Below, one piece after another: positions 35,592 through 48,429 of a stretch of DNA of 64,000 nucleotides. The stretch is from Undaria pinnatifida. Lineage: Eukaryota > Sar > Phaeophyceae > Laminariales > Alariaceae. The translations under genes were made by a program, and so were the position numbers. The notes beneath the pieces are model-generated. The model saw only the letters and a program-made list of their open reading frames with translations, was not told the origin of the DNA and ran no database searches. Each line of letters starts with the position of its first letter. The stretch's first letter is position 1. The DNA is taken from assembly GCA_012845835.1 (NCBI GenBank), contig JABAKD010000002.1:6267106-6331105 (forward strand). Direction: 5' to 3'.

Positions 35592-35899
35592 AATATCGTC
35601 ACGATTTGCGTTCTTGGTTTGCAGAAAGTTTCCGTTTTGATCAGCAGGCCATGCGATTTATCATCATGTTGAAGTTTCGTACTTTCTCACGCCTGTTTTG
35701 AGGTATGACGTATATATCCTCTCACCTAATAAACCTAAATGGTATTTCGCCCTGCCGCTATCTACGTTGTCGCAGGGAGTTAATTAAATGTAAGAGACAG
35801 GTGAACAGGCATGACAGCCAGCTCATTACAAGCTAGACTATCAACCTCGCTAGAATTCAGCAGCTACAACTATCATTACCACGTACTGTTGTTGATGAC

Positions 35900-38460
35900 T
35901 CAGTTTGGGTAGGCGTCTATGAGTCCTTTAAGCCAACGGCTTCCATACCGTTCAAGTGTGTGTACGTATGGTATGTTTCCCCAACTTGACGACACTCAAA
36001 GATCGCCACAAAGTTTGAACGTTGCTGCTACTGCCGTTTGCTTAACGCATCGTCATCATAACGGCGCAATACACGTTGCTTGCTACATGATACTCGACCA
36101 ATAATAGCACTATTTTTACTTCAGCCTACTCGCCGACCCAATCTGAGCCTCCAGTTACGTCGTGTGGTGCCTTTCCCCGTGCTCAGGTAAGACTGATTGG
36201 ATACGCCAGTCGCTGTACCATGCACAAGTCGGCATATATCACGCTGGAGCATTTCAAGTATCACGCTGAAGATGGCAAGGACGGGTGTTTCTTCCTTCTC
36301 CTCAACATGCGACACAGGACAGTCAAACCTGGCGCAATATTAACGAGTGCGCTATTTTTTGACGCTTGTTACGATAGAGGTGTATCTTTGCAACTAAAAT
36401 TATTTCTAAAAGCCGGGGCTCTGTAGCTCAAAACATTCGGAAAGTCGTTCATTTTTCGCACTTATCAGTCGGTCGTCGGTAGCCCCCCCAGCGTTTCTAT
36501 ACAACGAAATCGCCGATTTTGAAACAATCTCCCGGCCGTATCTTCTGAAGAAACAGTACCCCTTGCCACGTCGAAGTCGGCCTTCGATAGTCATGTCCAA
36601 GAAAGATACTATCTGAACATATTATTTCCGTGGCATCCTTCCTCCTGTCCAGCAGCCATGGAACGTTCGTTGAGTAAATTGTTCTTCGTTTTGGGAGGGC
36701 TAACGTGGAATCAGTGTTACATTTGTTTGTTTACCTCGGCCATGAGGTTGTGCATGAGGTTGCGTTGTCAGTACATTCATAAAACTTGTTTATTGGGGGG
36801 GTATAGAGCTTCTTAAGTCAGCACCTCTAGACAAGAAGATGGTGGACCTAACCCGAAGCAGGTGCTTTCCACCGAACTACTAACTGTAGGTCCTGATTTT
36901 TTTCTCGTTTTTTCGAAGGCAAACATACCAGGTATAAAACAGACAAACATGGATTATCTTAAACTCAGGGACCATACGTAACACCTAGTAACAATACCGC
37001 ATAATTTTCACAATAACTTAGCAAGGAAGAATTTGGTCAAGTACTCAGGACAAATGGAGTGTAAGAGAACGCACACTGAGAATGTTGGAAATGACGCATA
37101 CTACCCGGTGGTCGAAAACAACAACGGCTAGCAATCTAACACTCAACATGCGAGTGTCTCCAATATAGCTGTGGTCAGGAAAAAAATGCTTTCAAAGAGG
37201 GTGATGATATAAGCGCCATCATCTGCGAAGGCTCCGGCATTGACCGTACGATGGACGACATTGATAGGTATGAGATGGTGGCTAACGAAATGATTGAGAT
37301 ATAATGCGCTTACAATCGATGTAGTTTGAACTCACTTTCGTCATGCAGCTGAGGCCGCTGGACCAGTTGCCTGGAGTTGACCAATACGTTTTTTTAACAC
37401 AAGCCCTTGTCAAGGACAGGTCGATGCACGTGCGTCGATCATATCTCGGCCACCCAGCTTCGTTTCTCTTTCCAGGAAAAGTTCAGCGCACTCTTCCAAA
37501 GTGTGTTCGGGGGTAACGGCAGCGAGGTGAATACACGCTGGTGTTAAGGTGCTGCAGTAGACGGTTTTGGCCCGTTTGCACCCGTCAAGGGTTGAACAAC
37601 TCCCTACCTAAGCTCAGCATTGAAACACTCGCCCCCCTCGACCGGTGGAATATCAGGTCAGCCGGGAATACGGAAGGACATTTCAACATCCACGCCGTTC
37701 CACCGGGACACCGCAGAGCGCATTTCACAATGTTGACTTGGGACTAGTCGTAAATCTATATCGTTTGTAACATTTTACCAGTGGTCAAACGGATAAATAC
37801 GGTCAGGAACGTTAACGTATGACGTCAACCATGCATGGGTTTTTACAATCGTGAGTTCAAATTTCACCATCTACTAATAACAATATGTTTGTACTTTCCC
37901 CATGTCGAGCTCGATTTACACTCTTTCCGGCATTCCCACGAATGGGACCCTTGTGAAGGTTGATGCATTCTATCGCATATCCCACCCGATCTTATTTCCC
38001 GCCGGTCCACCAAGGAAGGGTGTTTCAGCGTTAGGTTAGGAAGTCCATTGGTCAACCCGTTACCAGTGGCCTAACGGATGATTTCCCTCTGATATATTTA
38101 ACCAATGAGGTATCTACAAAGGTGTTATTGTGCGAAATGTATAGTTTGTTTGACAATGATGCTACGGTGGTGAACCGTTAACAGAATTCCTATAAATCCA
38201 CAAACCTTGTGATACTCCCCCCCCCCCCAAGGACCGGCGGGATAATAGATGGTCGGGCGGATATACAGGAAAACTTGAGGATATTGGGGAGAGTACATGA
38301 CAAGTCCCCGACAGTAAAAGCATCTTATTGGCGGATGTCAGATTCGAACTCACGATCCAAAACCCTCAATGCCCTGTTGACAATGACATTCGTGAAGGAA
38401 TTGGAGGGTACCAGTCTGTTTGACCCATTGCAAAGCTTAACATCTGGCTTACACAAACTG
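35900..38460. repeat. Segmental-duplication block, paralogous to 1-2.48 kb
   Basis: This is directly paralogous to the left end of the window. It includes, in the same order, an inverted pair of SINE-like copies: plus at about 37,760-38,090, minus at about 38,215-38,450, the latter with AGTTCGAATCT on the complement near 38,345. A further inverted piece at 36,470-36,620 matches 7,370-7,590. No gene is seen. Confidence 0.5.
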
Positions 38461-38479
38461 ATCAGAATGTACCAGACCA

Positions 38480-41400
38480 CCCAATGCGCGTTTAAGCCAG
38501 GCACAACCCGTTGTACTACCCCATAGAGACTCGGTGGCGTTGGTGAATATTGCATACCGGGAGTCGTGCTCAGGATGGAACTATATACCCAACTGAGTTC
38601 CGACATAGTATACGTACATTTATGTGCTGGTGCTCTCGTTTAATGTAAGGAGTTTCAGTATATTACGGCCATACACGATGTTTCCTGCGTTAACCAGCCA
38701 GAAGATCACTATTACAATTTCAATCGACTTGCCGATCCAAACTGAGCCCGCAGTTACACTGTTTGGATAAGCCCCGTCGTCGATCGAAGTTGATGACCTA
38801 GCTTGAGTGATAAACCGCTAGATAGGCAATACAAGTTCGATCGGTTTCGTTGTTATGGACCACACCGAAGATGGCAAGGAGGGGTGATCTTTCTGTCGCC
38901 CCAACATGCCACACAGAGCGGAAAAAACTCGAGCAAGACCAACAAGTATTACATCCGACGATCATAGGTCCTGGTTATCGTGCTTCATCTATCAAGGAAA
39001 ATACTCACCCGGTGTAAAACAAGTAACACAGGAATCGTGTACGATGGCCAGGAAAGTGAACAACGGCGAGAAATCTAAACCAACACATACGATATCACAA
39101 TCCTCGTTCAAGGAAAATTAGGCCAGAATTCAGGACAAACGATACACAAGATGAAAATGTAAGGTTGAGAAAATTCAGCTACCTGATGTTCGGTAAGGTG
39201 GCTCACAATCGATCGCTCAATGTGTATGGTGCTCATTTTGCTATCTGGTCAGCAAAAAGTACGCAAAAAGGGAGTGAGGAAAGGGCCATTTGCGTTTGCG
39301 CGCGGATTGATCGGAAGATGATCGACCTTGTTTGTAGCGCACATAAAAGATACTATCGAAACATAGGAGATATAATTGGATCATCAGTGCCGGGACAAAA
39401 ATCACTCCGATCCTAATGAAACTGGATCTGCTCGACATATAGTCTGGAACTAACCACATGTTTTCGTAAGTGCGAGCTCTGGTGAAAACTTGCCACGCCG
39501 ATATGCCAGTGGGGGGCTGCTTGTCGAACACACAGTAGCCAAAACCCCCTGTACTTTACTATAAGGAGACACATATCTGTCTTCGGTCAAGCTTGTTGTA
39601 TATTAGTGACTGTGGTTTCCTGTTGCCATTCTGACATTGCTACTAGATTTGTTTCCTCACATGTCGCACCCGGGCACGCATCAGGTCTAGCGTCAATTTT
39701 ATGGAAGAGGAAAAGCCAGGTTAAACTACTCTAAGATACATACTCGTGGCAGATAAACCACTTCCTCGACCCCCGTACACTGCCAGAGGCAGGTGGACAA
39801 CTGGCCGTGGTGAATCGATCAGCCTTCCCCCCGACCAAAGCCCCGTCCACTCCACGACACTCAACTCGTTTCCTTTGCCCTACTACTCCGCTTTGCCGCT
39901 GCCGCCGGACACGCCCACGTCCAGGCACCCTCACCAGCACATCACCAGACTTCCACACCAGCAAGCATTAAATTTTCTGCCGTTCCAGAGTGGTTCGCCG
40001 CCGCACCTGACCGCAGCAGCGGGTAAACCTCAACAGGCTGAATTTCTCAAAAACTACAGAGTGTCAGCAAAAACCTGAGTTCGTTCGTAAAACTAACAAA
40101 CCTCAGTCTAAACCAAACGACAACAGCCCCCCCCCAACCGTACAACCCTACAAGAGACACAGCTTGTTGTTGGTGCGTGCACACCAACCCTACATGCCAC
40201 AACAGAAACACCACCACCAACACCACCAGCACGAAGACACTGCAACATACGCAAGGAGCATACGTTCTTGTTTCCGTGGGCGCGGGTGATTGTACCTGCA
40301 CGCCGTAGCTGGTAGTCCTTTGTAAAAGAGGCATTCTAGAAGGCCGATCAATTTGAACCCATTCAGTATTATTAGTAGCATTCTGAGTACGCACGCGACG
40401 ATAGTGGAACAAATCCTGAACGAGGGTACATCAAACCCACACCTATAGTATGAATGGCACAGATTGTGTGTGTGCGTGAGTACAACCGCCTCACGTCACA
40501 GCCACAACACAACCATGCCGTCAACACAAAATAGAAAGCGGCACATGGGTCTATTTGTTTTAGTGGTCCCGGACCCTTTCATCGGCATGCGGCAGCTGGT
40601 ACAGCTCCGTGGACCGGGTTCATTCGAAGTCAACCAACAGCAACAGCAGTGTGAGTACGGGCTATCTAGAAAGCTCAAAACCAAGTGTAATCTAACCAGA
40701 ATCAAGTTCCCATTAAACGCTTTCCTATGTGTAGGATGGCAGCCCCCTGCGCCAATGTGTGACGTTTTCTTAATACCTCGTAAACGATCAAAACCCGCTC
40801 TTACAAATAAAGGCCCCACTCAAGTATCAACGCGGGCTATACGCATATGACGACATTTCCAAATTTCAGCTTGTCCGCGATTGGTTTGCACGAATACATT
40901 TCCCCGGAGTATCAATTGGGTTCCTAGCCGGCAACGGAACCGTAAACCGGGCGTTTTAGTGCTATTATCCAATGCAAGGGAAATATTTCGCGAAAAAATA
41001 CATTAATCAGCGGTGGTCGTTGAGCAAAACACTGCTACATCAGAGCACAGCAATGAAAAGCCCGCGTACACCGGCTTGCAGCCAATCACGTTGACTGGAG
41101 TCGGTTTATTAGTGTTGATAGAGTTTTGGACAAGACCCCGACGTCTCCACCGACAAGCTCACGAAATCGCATCACCCACTGACAGGTGTGAAGGAACTCA
41201 TCACAGGTAGACATTATACTGACATTGGGCCAGGGATAGGAGGGAAGAGAACGGGGACGTCAAGGTGATGACCCGGAAGAGCGAAGGCAGTGGGTAATAA
41301 ACACGCAGTCGTACCACGCCAACTCTACCTGAACGGGTTGTTGCGCCAATGGACGGGAATGGTCACTGGGCGCGGCAGGGTCATAGCCACGACGATGATA

Positions 41401-41950
41401 GCGCCTGATCACGTCAGCTACTCATGCGATCACTGGGGAAGGGCAGGTCGTTGCTAGATCGGGTACACTCTGCAGGGTGAGGATCACTGCAATAGCCACA
41501 CGTTCTCCAGATAAAGTCAACACTGGGTGGAGGAGTAGGACAGCGCAGGAGTGGCGAATGTAGGATGACCTAAGCATGGCCGCGCTGAATATCACGCACA
41601 AGGAGCTCCACGTTATCTGGCCGTGGTACCCACACGATGGCAGTTGTGAGCCGTCACACCCACACTAACTAAACAATGCTCAAATCATGTGTTAATTTAA
41701 GCAAAGGCTTCGACAAGGGCTTCGCATTTGGCTCGTGACAAAAATGCAGCGCTCGAATGATATTCGTCAATACAAGGGATCGCTTCATCAAACCGAGGCG
41801 ACGGGAATCACGCTTAACGTGGCCGTCGTAAATCGCGCCTCAATTCGCCGATCAAATCCAACGGTCGCAATTGCTCTAGGACAGGTTGTTTCCTTTTTGG
41901 GGGATGTTCAGGATGAAATAACTTATCAGTTTCGCGCCGGTTCCGGCTAA
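38480..41950. repeat. Second copy of the 3.5-kb repeat block
   Basis: Paralogous to 2,500-5,990 in direct orientation (see that entry for matching stretches). Reading frames are not shared, so no gene is supported. The open frames around 39,746-40,078 and 40,464-40,850 have counterparts of different length and frame in the other copy. Confidence 0.5.
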
Positions 41951-44585
41951 TGACATATTTTGGTATATCTAGTCCTTGGCTGGCGTTCTTGGTGGTAGAG
42001 CGGGAGCTGTTTTCGACACAGGCACACCTCTCGACTTGCCACTACTTGGATGAAAGACTAATACAACGACTTAAACCCTACCTCGCTCGGCGATAACGAA
42101 CACTGTACGAAACAGAACCGATTCGGTCTAGCCTCATGGGGGTCTGCATGCCAGCAGTATTAGAACAGGGCCATGCCCCCGAAGAAGTTGAACGATAGAA
42201 AACGCAGGCTGTCGGAGGCATTGCGGAAAAACTCACGGGACGCTTAGTGGGGATGGTCCTTGATGTTGGAGCCAGCCTTTTTCGGAGTCCAGCGAAGACG
42301 AACAGCAAGGCGCAAGCAGGAGTCCGGTGGGCAGATAGAGAGAGCCACGATTGGGTTGGCAGGGTGTGATGCTGCACCGCCATCGTCGGAGTTCTTCGAT
42401 CGTGGAAGAGGGGGGTAGGGAGGATGGCTTGATAGGCTAGTTGTCGTCTGACCCAGATTTGATTTTGTGTTGAGGTCTGTTTTAGGGAGCAGCTACTACA
42501 TCAGTAGTCGTTAGAACCGTACGGTGGATGATAACCGCAGGAGGGGAATGACAGCAGCTTATGTCCATGGTGGTAGCATAACCTAGGACACCCCCACCGC
42601 ATACAGCGGCCAGAGGGGGCACAGCAACAGGTAAAGGCCTTACGAATATGGTGGGAGGACTGTCGTGGGCTCCCCCGCCGTGTGAGAGGGGAATTGGTAT
42701 GTCCCATGTCATTTGCTTTTGTTATTGTTGGCCGTACGCCCTTCACTTCGAGGTTGGTTGTGGCGGCAGCAAACATGCGGTTATCTCCGCGTTCCAGGAG
42801 GTGTTGTACGGCAGCGGCCGTGTGCATCATACCTGGCAGGTGGTTTGGTAGAGGGCAAAGTCGCGCGACACAATGGTCGCGTGCTTCTTGCTGCTGGTAA
42901 CAGTGGTAAAAATGGGCGTGGGATATTCGTTGGCTTTCTTCAGCAGAACCAAATAACGAGGGGGGTTCGTCCGGGCAACTAGTCGAGCGGCATGGCCGCA
43001 CGCTCTCCATAATGCGCAGCAGCAACAGCATCAGCGGGATAAGTCATGGAGGGAGCAGATCTGGGTGTTCGTGAGCCGGAGCTTTATGCTTCCGCAACAC
43101 CACGGGGCGGAGGGGGGACAGGTCTGGTCGAATTATTGGGAATCCGTCAGAATGTATAATAAAATGGTTTTTACGACGGATAAATCTGTCGATCAAAATG
43201 TGTTTTTAGTCGAATTTGGCGTTTACTCGTTTTCGGCAAGGGTGGAGACGCGCACAGAGCAGACGACATATCGTTTATTTGCGGCAACGGTGGAGACCCG
43301 CAGATAGTGTCATCTAAGGTTGGTTCTGGATGTCTTTTTCGCCCAGTAATTTTGAACTGCGTTTTCATGTTCAATTTTGTATTTCATTTTTGTTGCTCCG
43401 GCAGATGAATAAAAGTAAAGCTTCAAGCTCGAACCACACTTGGACAATTTTTCATATCGTACATGTATGTGTCGTGTGTCGATTTAACTCAATTGCCTCC
43501 ACAATTCAGCACCACCAGCTGGCGCGTCCTTTGGTCCCTACTATAGCAATAGCGTGAGCTGTTCCTATCGGCGGTCCTCGTGACTACCCTGGCAGCGCAA
43601 CCTATAGTTGTATACGGATGCGCTAGAAAGTCGACCCGGCCTGCTCTCTGATGGTCAGGTGCGGTGGAGATAGCCACCCGGAACGTCAGCTTGCCGAGTA
43701 GCGTGGGATTTCAGGTTTAAATAAAACAGCAGTATCAGTCATTCCAAAACACTTGCAGGTTTTATGGTGAAGACAGGATTAGAAGAGGCCTGGTGGAGCC
43801 GATATACCTCCGATAACGATTTGGAGAAGGGAGTATGTATGTGTGCCTTGAGAAGTTTGCTGCTGATGTGTGTGGTATTGGATCGTATTGCATTTTGAAA
43901 AGTATCCACTGTTTTTTTGCAGTAGTCTCCAGATTCATTACTAAATGAAGCCAAACAAATCGCTTACGACTTAAGAGTCTTTCACGTTGGTGGGGCACAA
44001 AGTCACTCCTGCTAGTAGTGTGGCTCAAACCCGGTAGTGAGAACAGGGTTGCCCCCCGTACGATAGCCTTTGTCGGGAGTAGGCGGCAAAACGATATTTG
44101 CGTCGGGGGGAACGGGGTTCCTTGCGATCTATGGCATTGTAGTTTTTTGCGTTATTCTTTCATAATTTTGGCGCGGCTATTATTGTAATCTCGTCGACAT
44201 ATATATGCTATAGTTGTAAGTGGGAGTATAGGAGAGGGTTTCGCTCACGAGGATGAGTTTTCGCTTGTCATTTTGGTTTCTTTAGGTGAGATGAAACTGA
44301 GTCCATTGTTGATTCGTCACTGTCTCGTGAAGAATCGGGGAGAGTGCTGCTTTGGGATTTTCAGTACGACAGGTACTTAACGGTTTTGTACCGATTCGGG
44401 TAGCTGGTCTCATATGAGATACCTAGTCCTTGTGGCTGACGTTTTTGGTGGTAGACTGTGAGCTCTTCTTGACACGGGCTAACTTGTGGACTTGCCTGCT
44501 ACCTTGTTGGAAGACTATTGCAATGACTTGAATCCTACCCCGCTGGGAGCCAACGAAGAGATGAGACTGTACGTGATTCCACCGC
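41885..44585. repeat. Segment bounded by 235-bp direct repeats, possible decayed LTR element
   Basis: The stretches 41,885-42,120 and 44,340-44,585 match. Shared words include CTAGTCCTTG, TTCTTGGTGGTAGA, GACTTGCC and GAAGACTA. The 2.2 kb between them is absent from the paralogous blocks. It holds a GC-rich section (42.48-43.03 kb) whose longest frame, 176 codons on the minus strand, resembles nothing I know. An LTR element whose pol has decayed, or a simple tandem duplication, would both fit. Confidence 0.35.
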
Positions 44586-44599
44586 TGTAGTCACGGCAA

Positions 44600-45420
44600 T
44601 GTCCGCAACAACAGAGGGTCACCGAAATGTACTTTGGGGGTTAAACGGCGGCAGCATAATTTGCTTATCAGTATCGATAGAAGATAGCCCCTTCTGCAAT
44701 CGCGGTTTCATTGTCGAATATTGTGCTTACATGGGAGATGTGTTCTGGGATAGCTAAACACCATTGTCGCTTGGGACTGAGCGAGCACCATTGATGGCGT
44801 CGCTTCGCCATCATCATCTCGAGACAGCATTGGCATCGCCTGGGGGCGTGCCAGACTTTCACCCGCTGTTTGCTGCGGATGCGCCTTGCGACTTTATTTA
44901 ATGTTGGGCGTAACCGTGGAAGGCTGCTATACAAAAATACTTTTTACTGAAAACACACAGACCGGTGAACCTATGGACATTGCTAACACGTAGTTGCATT
45001 TTTTAGGACTAAGCCCATGTCCAACACCAACCTGATATATCCTGTCAAGTGTTTATCAAGCCTTCGAGTATTGGCGTGTCAGTCAGCCCTTTATACTGTG
45101 TGCCAGGAAGAAGCCGATATATATAACAGTACTCGTAATGCGCGCGATCGGAGTATCACACATAGCTTGCAAAGATGAGTCTCGACGAAATCTTCGATCT
45201 CACAGCTGGAGTGTATTTTCAATTTTTATAATATAACAGTACCTTCTACTTGAAATGTTTACACAAGGCAAACATACGACCAATGCCAGCGCCGTGATGC
45301 TCCGGGTAGATAGAATATCACACCTCGCTGCTATTCGTGGTTGAGGTATAGTGGAACTCGTGTCGGTTCCCAGGTCTTGTTGGTAGTGGTAGTGAATTCA
45401 ACAAGCTCATTGACGGTGGG
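44600..45420. repeat. Third copy of the epimerase downstream-flank segment
   Basis: This matches 22,840-23,460 and 5,950-6,540 in the same orientation, for example TCGAGACAGCATTGGCATCGCC with 22,998. The rest of the flank and the epimerase itself do not follow: the match ends near 45.4 kb. An element is inserted at 45,121. Confidence 0.55.
45121..45242 (+). mobile_element. 98-bp copy of the cytosine-rich element with 12-bp target-site duplication
   Basis: A 5'-truncated copy, 45,133-45,230, carries only the last part of the family: CGTAATGCGCGCGATCGG through GATCTCACAGCTGGAGTGTA to TTTTTATA. It is flanked by perfect 12-bp repeats, ATATAACAGTAC, at 45,121-45,132 and 45,231-45,242. The paralogous sites near 6.4 and 23.3 kb lack it. 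This is the cleanest proof that the family moves by target-primed insertion from its 3' end. Confidence 0.85.
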
Positions 45421-45429
45421 CTTATGCCC

Positions 45430-46370
45430 TTCGTCATGCGGCGGGATCGTCTTTCGGTGGCTGACCTTCCGGGGACGGGTCAACGCCGTCTATGACGGGT
45501 GACGCCGTTCGCGACCCGGGATCGTGTATTGCCTGACCGGTGACGTGTCCTCTCGCGCATGCGTGTACGCGATCTACGATAAGTATCTACGACCCTGTCT
45601 TCCACATATTGATGCCTCAAGTCTTTCGCCGCAATTGTTTAGACGTATGTTTCCAGTCTTTACATGCGTTTGCACAACAAGGGAGCGGTCTATAGTCTAT
45701 AGACTATACACGTCACAAAAATATCAATAATTCTTGAGCCACCGCAAAAAAATATATTTGTCCAAGAAACACCTGGAATACAGAGGAAACCGGGAGATGT
45801 TCTCAATATCAAAGACGCCGGGGTGCTTCTCGTATTCCCCTTTCTTAGCGGAATGTAAACCTGAAACTGAAACTCCAAAAAAAAACGAGAAGAAAAGTTT
45901 GGATTTTTGGTAAAGAAACACTACCCGGTGTACTATTAATCATGCTGAACGGCTATTCGATGCGAGTGGCTAGCAATCAAGTAAACGTGTGAATATCACA
46001 GTAATCGAAATGCCTTTACTGGAATGGGGTCCGTTTTGCTGCTTGCCCGAATCGTCACAGACCTTGCTTGAAAATAGAAAGTCCGGGGCGACGACATGTC
46101 TGAGTATAATAATTTGGTGACGTGACGAAAAGACACGTGACACTCCCCGTGCAACTGCTGCTGCTGCGCTGGGTATGATCACTACTACTGCTGCCGTGAA
46201 CGCTTGAAGCAAATACCCGGCCTTTTTTGCATGTAGAGTACAGGCTACGTGCTCGGAGTACCATGTACGTACGCGTACGCACATGTCATGGTAAACAACA
46301 TGACATAATGTAGTGTAATAGCCGATTGTGTGCCCGTGTGGTGAGGTACTCTTATGTCCCACCTAATATT
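45430..46370. other. Stretch without recognisable gene
   Basis: It contains a short GC-rich segment at 45.42-45.57 kb and a near-palindrome GTCTATAGTCTATAGAC around 45,690. No coding signal is convincing, and no match elsewhere in the window was noticed. Confidence 0.4.
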
Positions 46371-48400
46371 TTTTCCAGGAAATAATGTCGTCGATGCGCT
46401 TTCTAAAGATGTGGTTGATGATAGGACAGCGGTATTGTTGATACTCAGGCGTCTCAGTCAGTCACGGATCAAAACCACCGCCACATTGATTGATAGAATA
46501 AAGCAAAACAGAATGTAACGCTCCAGGCTGTTTCCTTGTGTCGGAAACGCCACACACTCGAGCCGCCTTTTCTCGCGAATGCGTGGTGGATGGAGCATTG
46601 CCAGGGAGGGTGGATAGCCATTTCCACCGCCGAAGAATTGTTTGAACTCTCTCCCCCCAACCTCATTCACTTCTCTTCTACTCTTTTCCGGACCCCACCA
46701 ACCAACCACGAAACAGAAAATAAGTCCTTGGTCAGCCCCTGCAGTAGCCCAAGACACCCTTCAGCCAAGCAAAGCCAACGGCGACTGCTGTTCGTTGAGT
46801 TTTGTTCGGGTTCCTCTGTGTGCGGTCATCGGGTTCCTCTGTGTGCGGTGGTACATCGATTCCCAAGGTCCGTGATCTGAGGTGATCAACTTCAAGTGTG
46901 CGGCTATGAACCTCCGTGTGTGTCATCGAACAGCCAAACTATAAATATGCTGACGTCGTTGGAATCTATCGTTAACATGCCTATATTTTAGTCGTGCAGG
47001 CCGTGCATCATAGCAAGCTGCAGCACTCGAACTTACAACATGCAACAACAGCAGCTGCTTGTGTGGTATGTGTGGCACGCTTCGTCCGACATGGTACCGA
47101 AATTTGCTTTTTCACGAAGAGTGCGAATTCCAGCTCGAACTAAACAATTTAAACAAGCCAGGACGTCCCGTTATCCGTGTCGATCGATACACGTTCATAA
47201 AGTTTTGCACCACGATAGACCGATTGATAAAGCACATTGACCACCAAGAAATCAGGCTGGTCTATTGCTGAATGAAGGCATTATTCATTCGTCGTCGCAT
47301 GATACTAAGGTATAAGCGCAGGGCACCCTCTCGCAAGAGGGGGTTGCATCTGGGGTCAAAACTACTTGCAATGCTTCTGTGAGTGTGGAGGTGATGCGAT
47401 TGGTGGATGTACGAGGAGTGAGTGGCATGACGGCTACTGCAGTACCAGATAGTATGCTGTACGATTCAGGGTTGGCATTGGAAATGGGTCTCGGACTTTG
47501 AGCCAGGGAAGGTGCCGTCGCCCAAGCGATATATACCAATCTACTTTGTAGGTTTGCTGTAAACTAACTCGACACGAGATTACTGCTACTTCTGCTGCTA
47601 CTACAACTATTGTGTCGTGTTTGGATTTCAGCGGACACGTGCGTACTCGTCCGAAACCTTGATCAAATTATAGAGTCCGTCGATGGCCAATGTCATGTTT
47701 TGTTTCGTGTTCGCGTACATAATATTATAAAAAATAAAATACACTCCAGCTGTGAGATCGAATATTTTGCCGAAACTCATCTACGCAAGCTGTGTGTGAT
47801 ACTCCGATCGCGCGTATTACGGGCTGTGTGTGTCCTCATTAAGGATATAGGTCGGCGACTCCCATTGCAACTACGGTGTAGCTATCAGGGTCAACATACC
47901 CACTGCAATAGTTTGACATCCGTAATATACAGAGCGCAGTAGTAGCGTATGCTATAGTTTACCTGGTAATGCATTTGATAAGATATAGTCTATACCAGGT
48001 GTCTTACAAGGTTGCTGGTACAGAAAAACGACTATACGGTGTAAGGTCTGAATCCTGCGAAACACGAACCAGCATTACGAGTACCGAGTGTCTGACATAG
48101 GCCAGGGCGACATGCGACATGACCCTAGGTGTTTCCGTCGAAGGACAATATATAAGATATCCTAACTTTATTTCGTGTGCTAACAAGCACACGGGGGTAT
48201 GTTAAGCGAGCAGTTAGACGGCACATGGAATATATTTGGGAGACACATAGCTCGGTCTTATTATCTTCAGCACGATCTCTATTTGCAGACGATGTTCTGC
48301 TGACAACCTCGAGCGCTTACACGATATCGTACAATACACAAAACAGCCCAGAATAACTGTGATATATCTAGAATAGTAAACAATACAAGCCAGATGATAT
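46370..48400 (+). repeat. Far-upstream flank of epimerase copy A
   Basis: This is the inverted match of 30,640-32,880. The part 48,020-48,160 aligns with the complement of 30,850-31,010, and the part 46,510-47,500 with that of 31,740-32,770. It contains an inverted copy of the cytosine-rich element at 47,716-47,915. The frame at 47,059-47,271 (71 codons) is only partly conserved in the other copy. No gene is supported. Confidence 0.55.
47716..47915 (-). mobile_element. Cytosine-rich element 3' fragment, minus strand
   Basis: The complement carries CTCACAGCTGGAGTGTATTTT and TTTTTATAATATTA, preceded by the CGCGCGATCGGAGTATCAC core. It occupies the position equivalent to 31,021-31,460 relative to the epimerase. 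Confidence 0.65.
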
Positions 48401-48429
48401 AAAGGAATGTCTTATTGCTTCAGTCGTCA

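Noticed and set aside
42501-43031. 176-codon minus-strand frame
   Set aside because: Cys/His-rich without ordered spacing, no recognisable domain, and comparable frames exist on the other strand. Kept only as a note within the 41.9-44.6 kb segment.
46436-46890. Possible solo LTR beginning TGTTG with a counterpart at about 32.4-32.84 kb (inverted)
   Set aside because: Homology between the two sites continues well past both supposed ends. It is part of the large inverted duplication rather than a bounded LTR.
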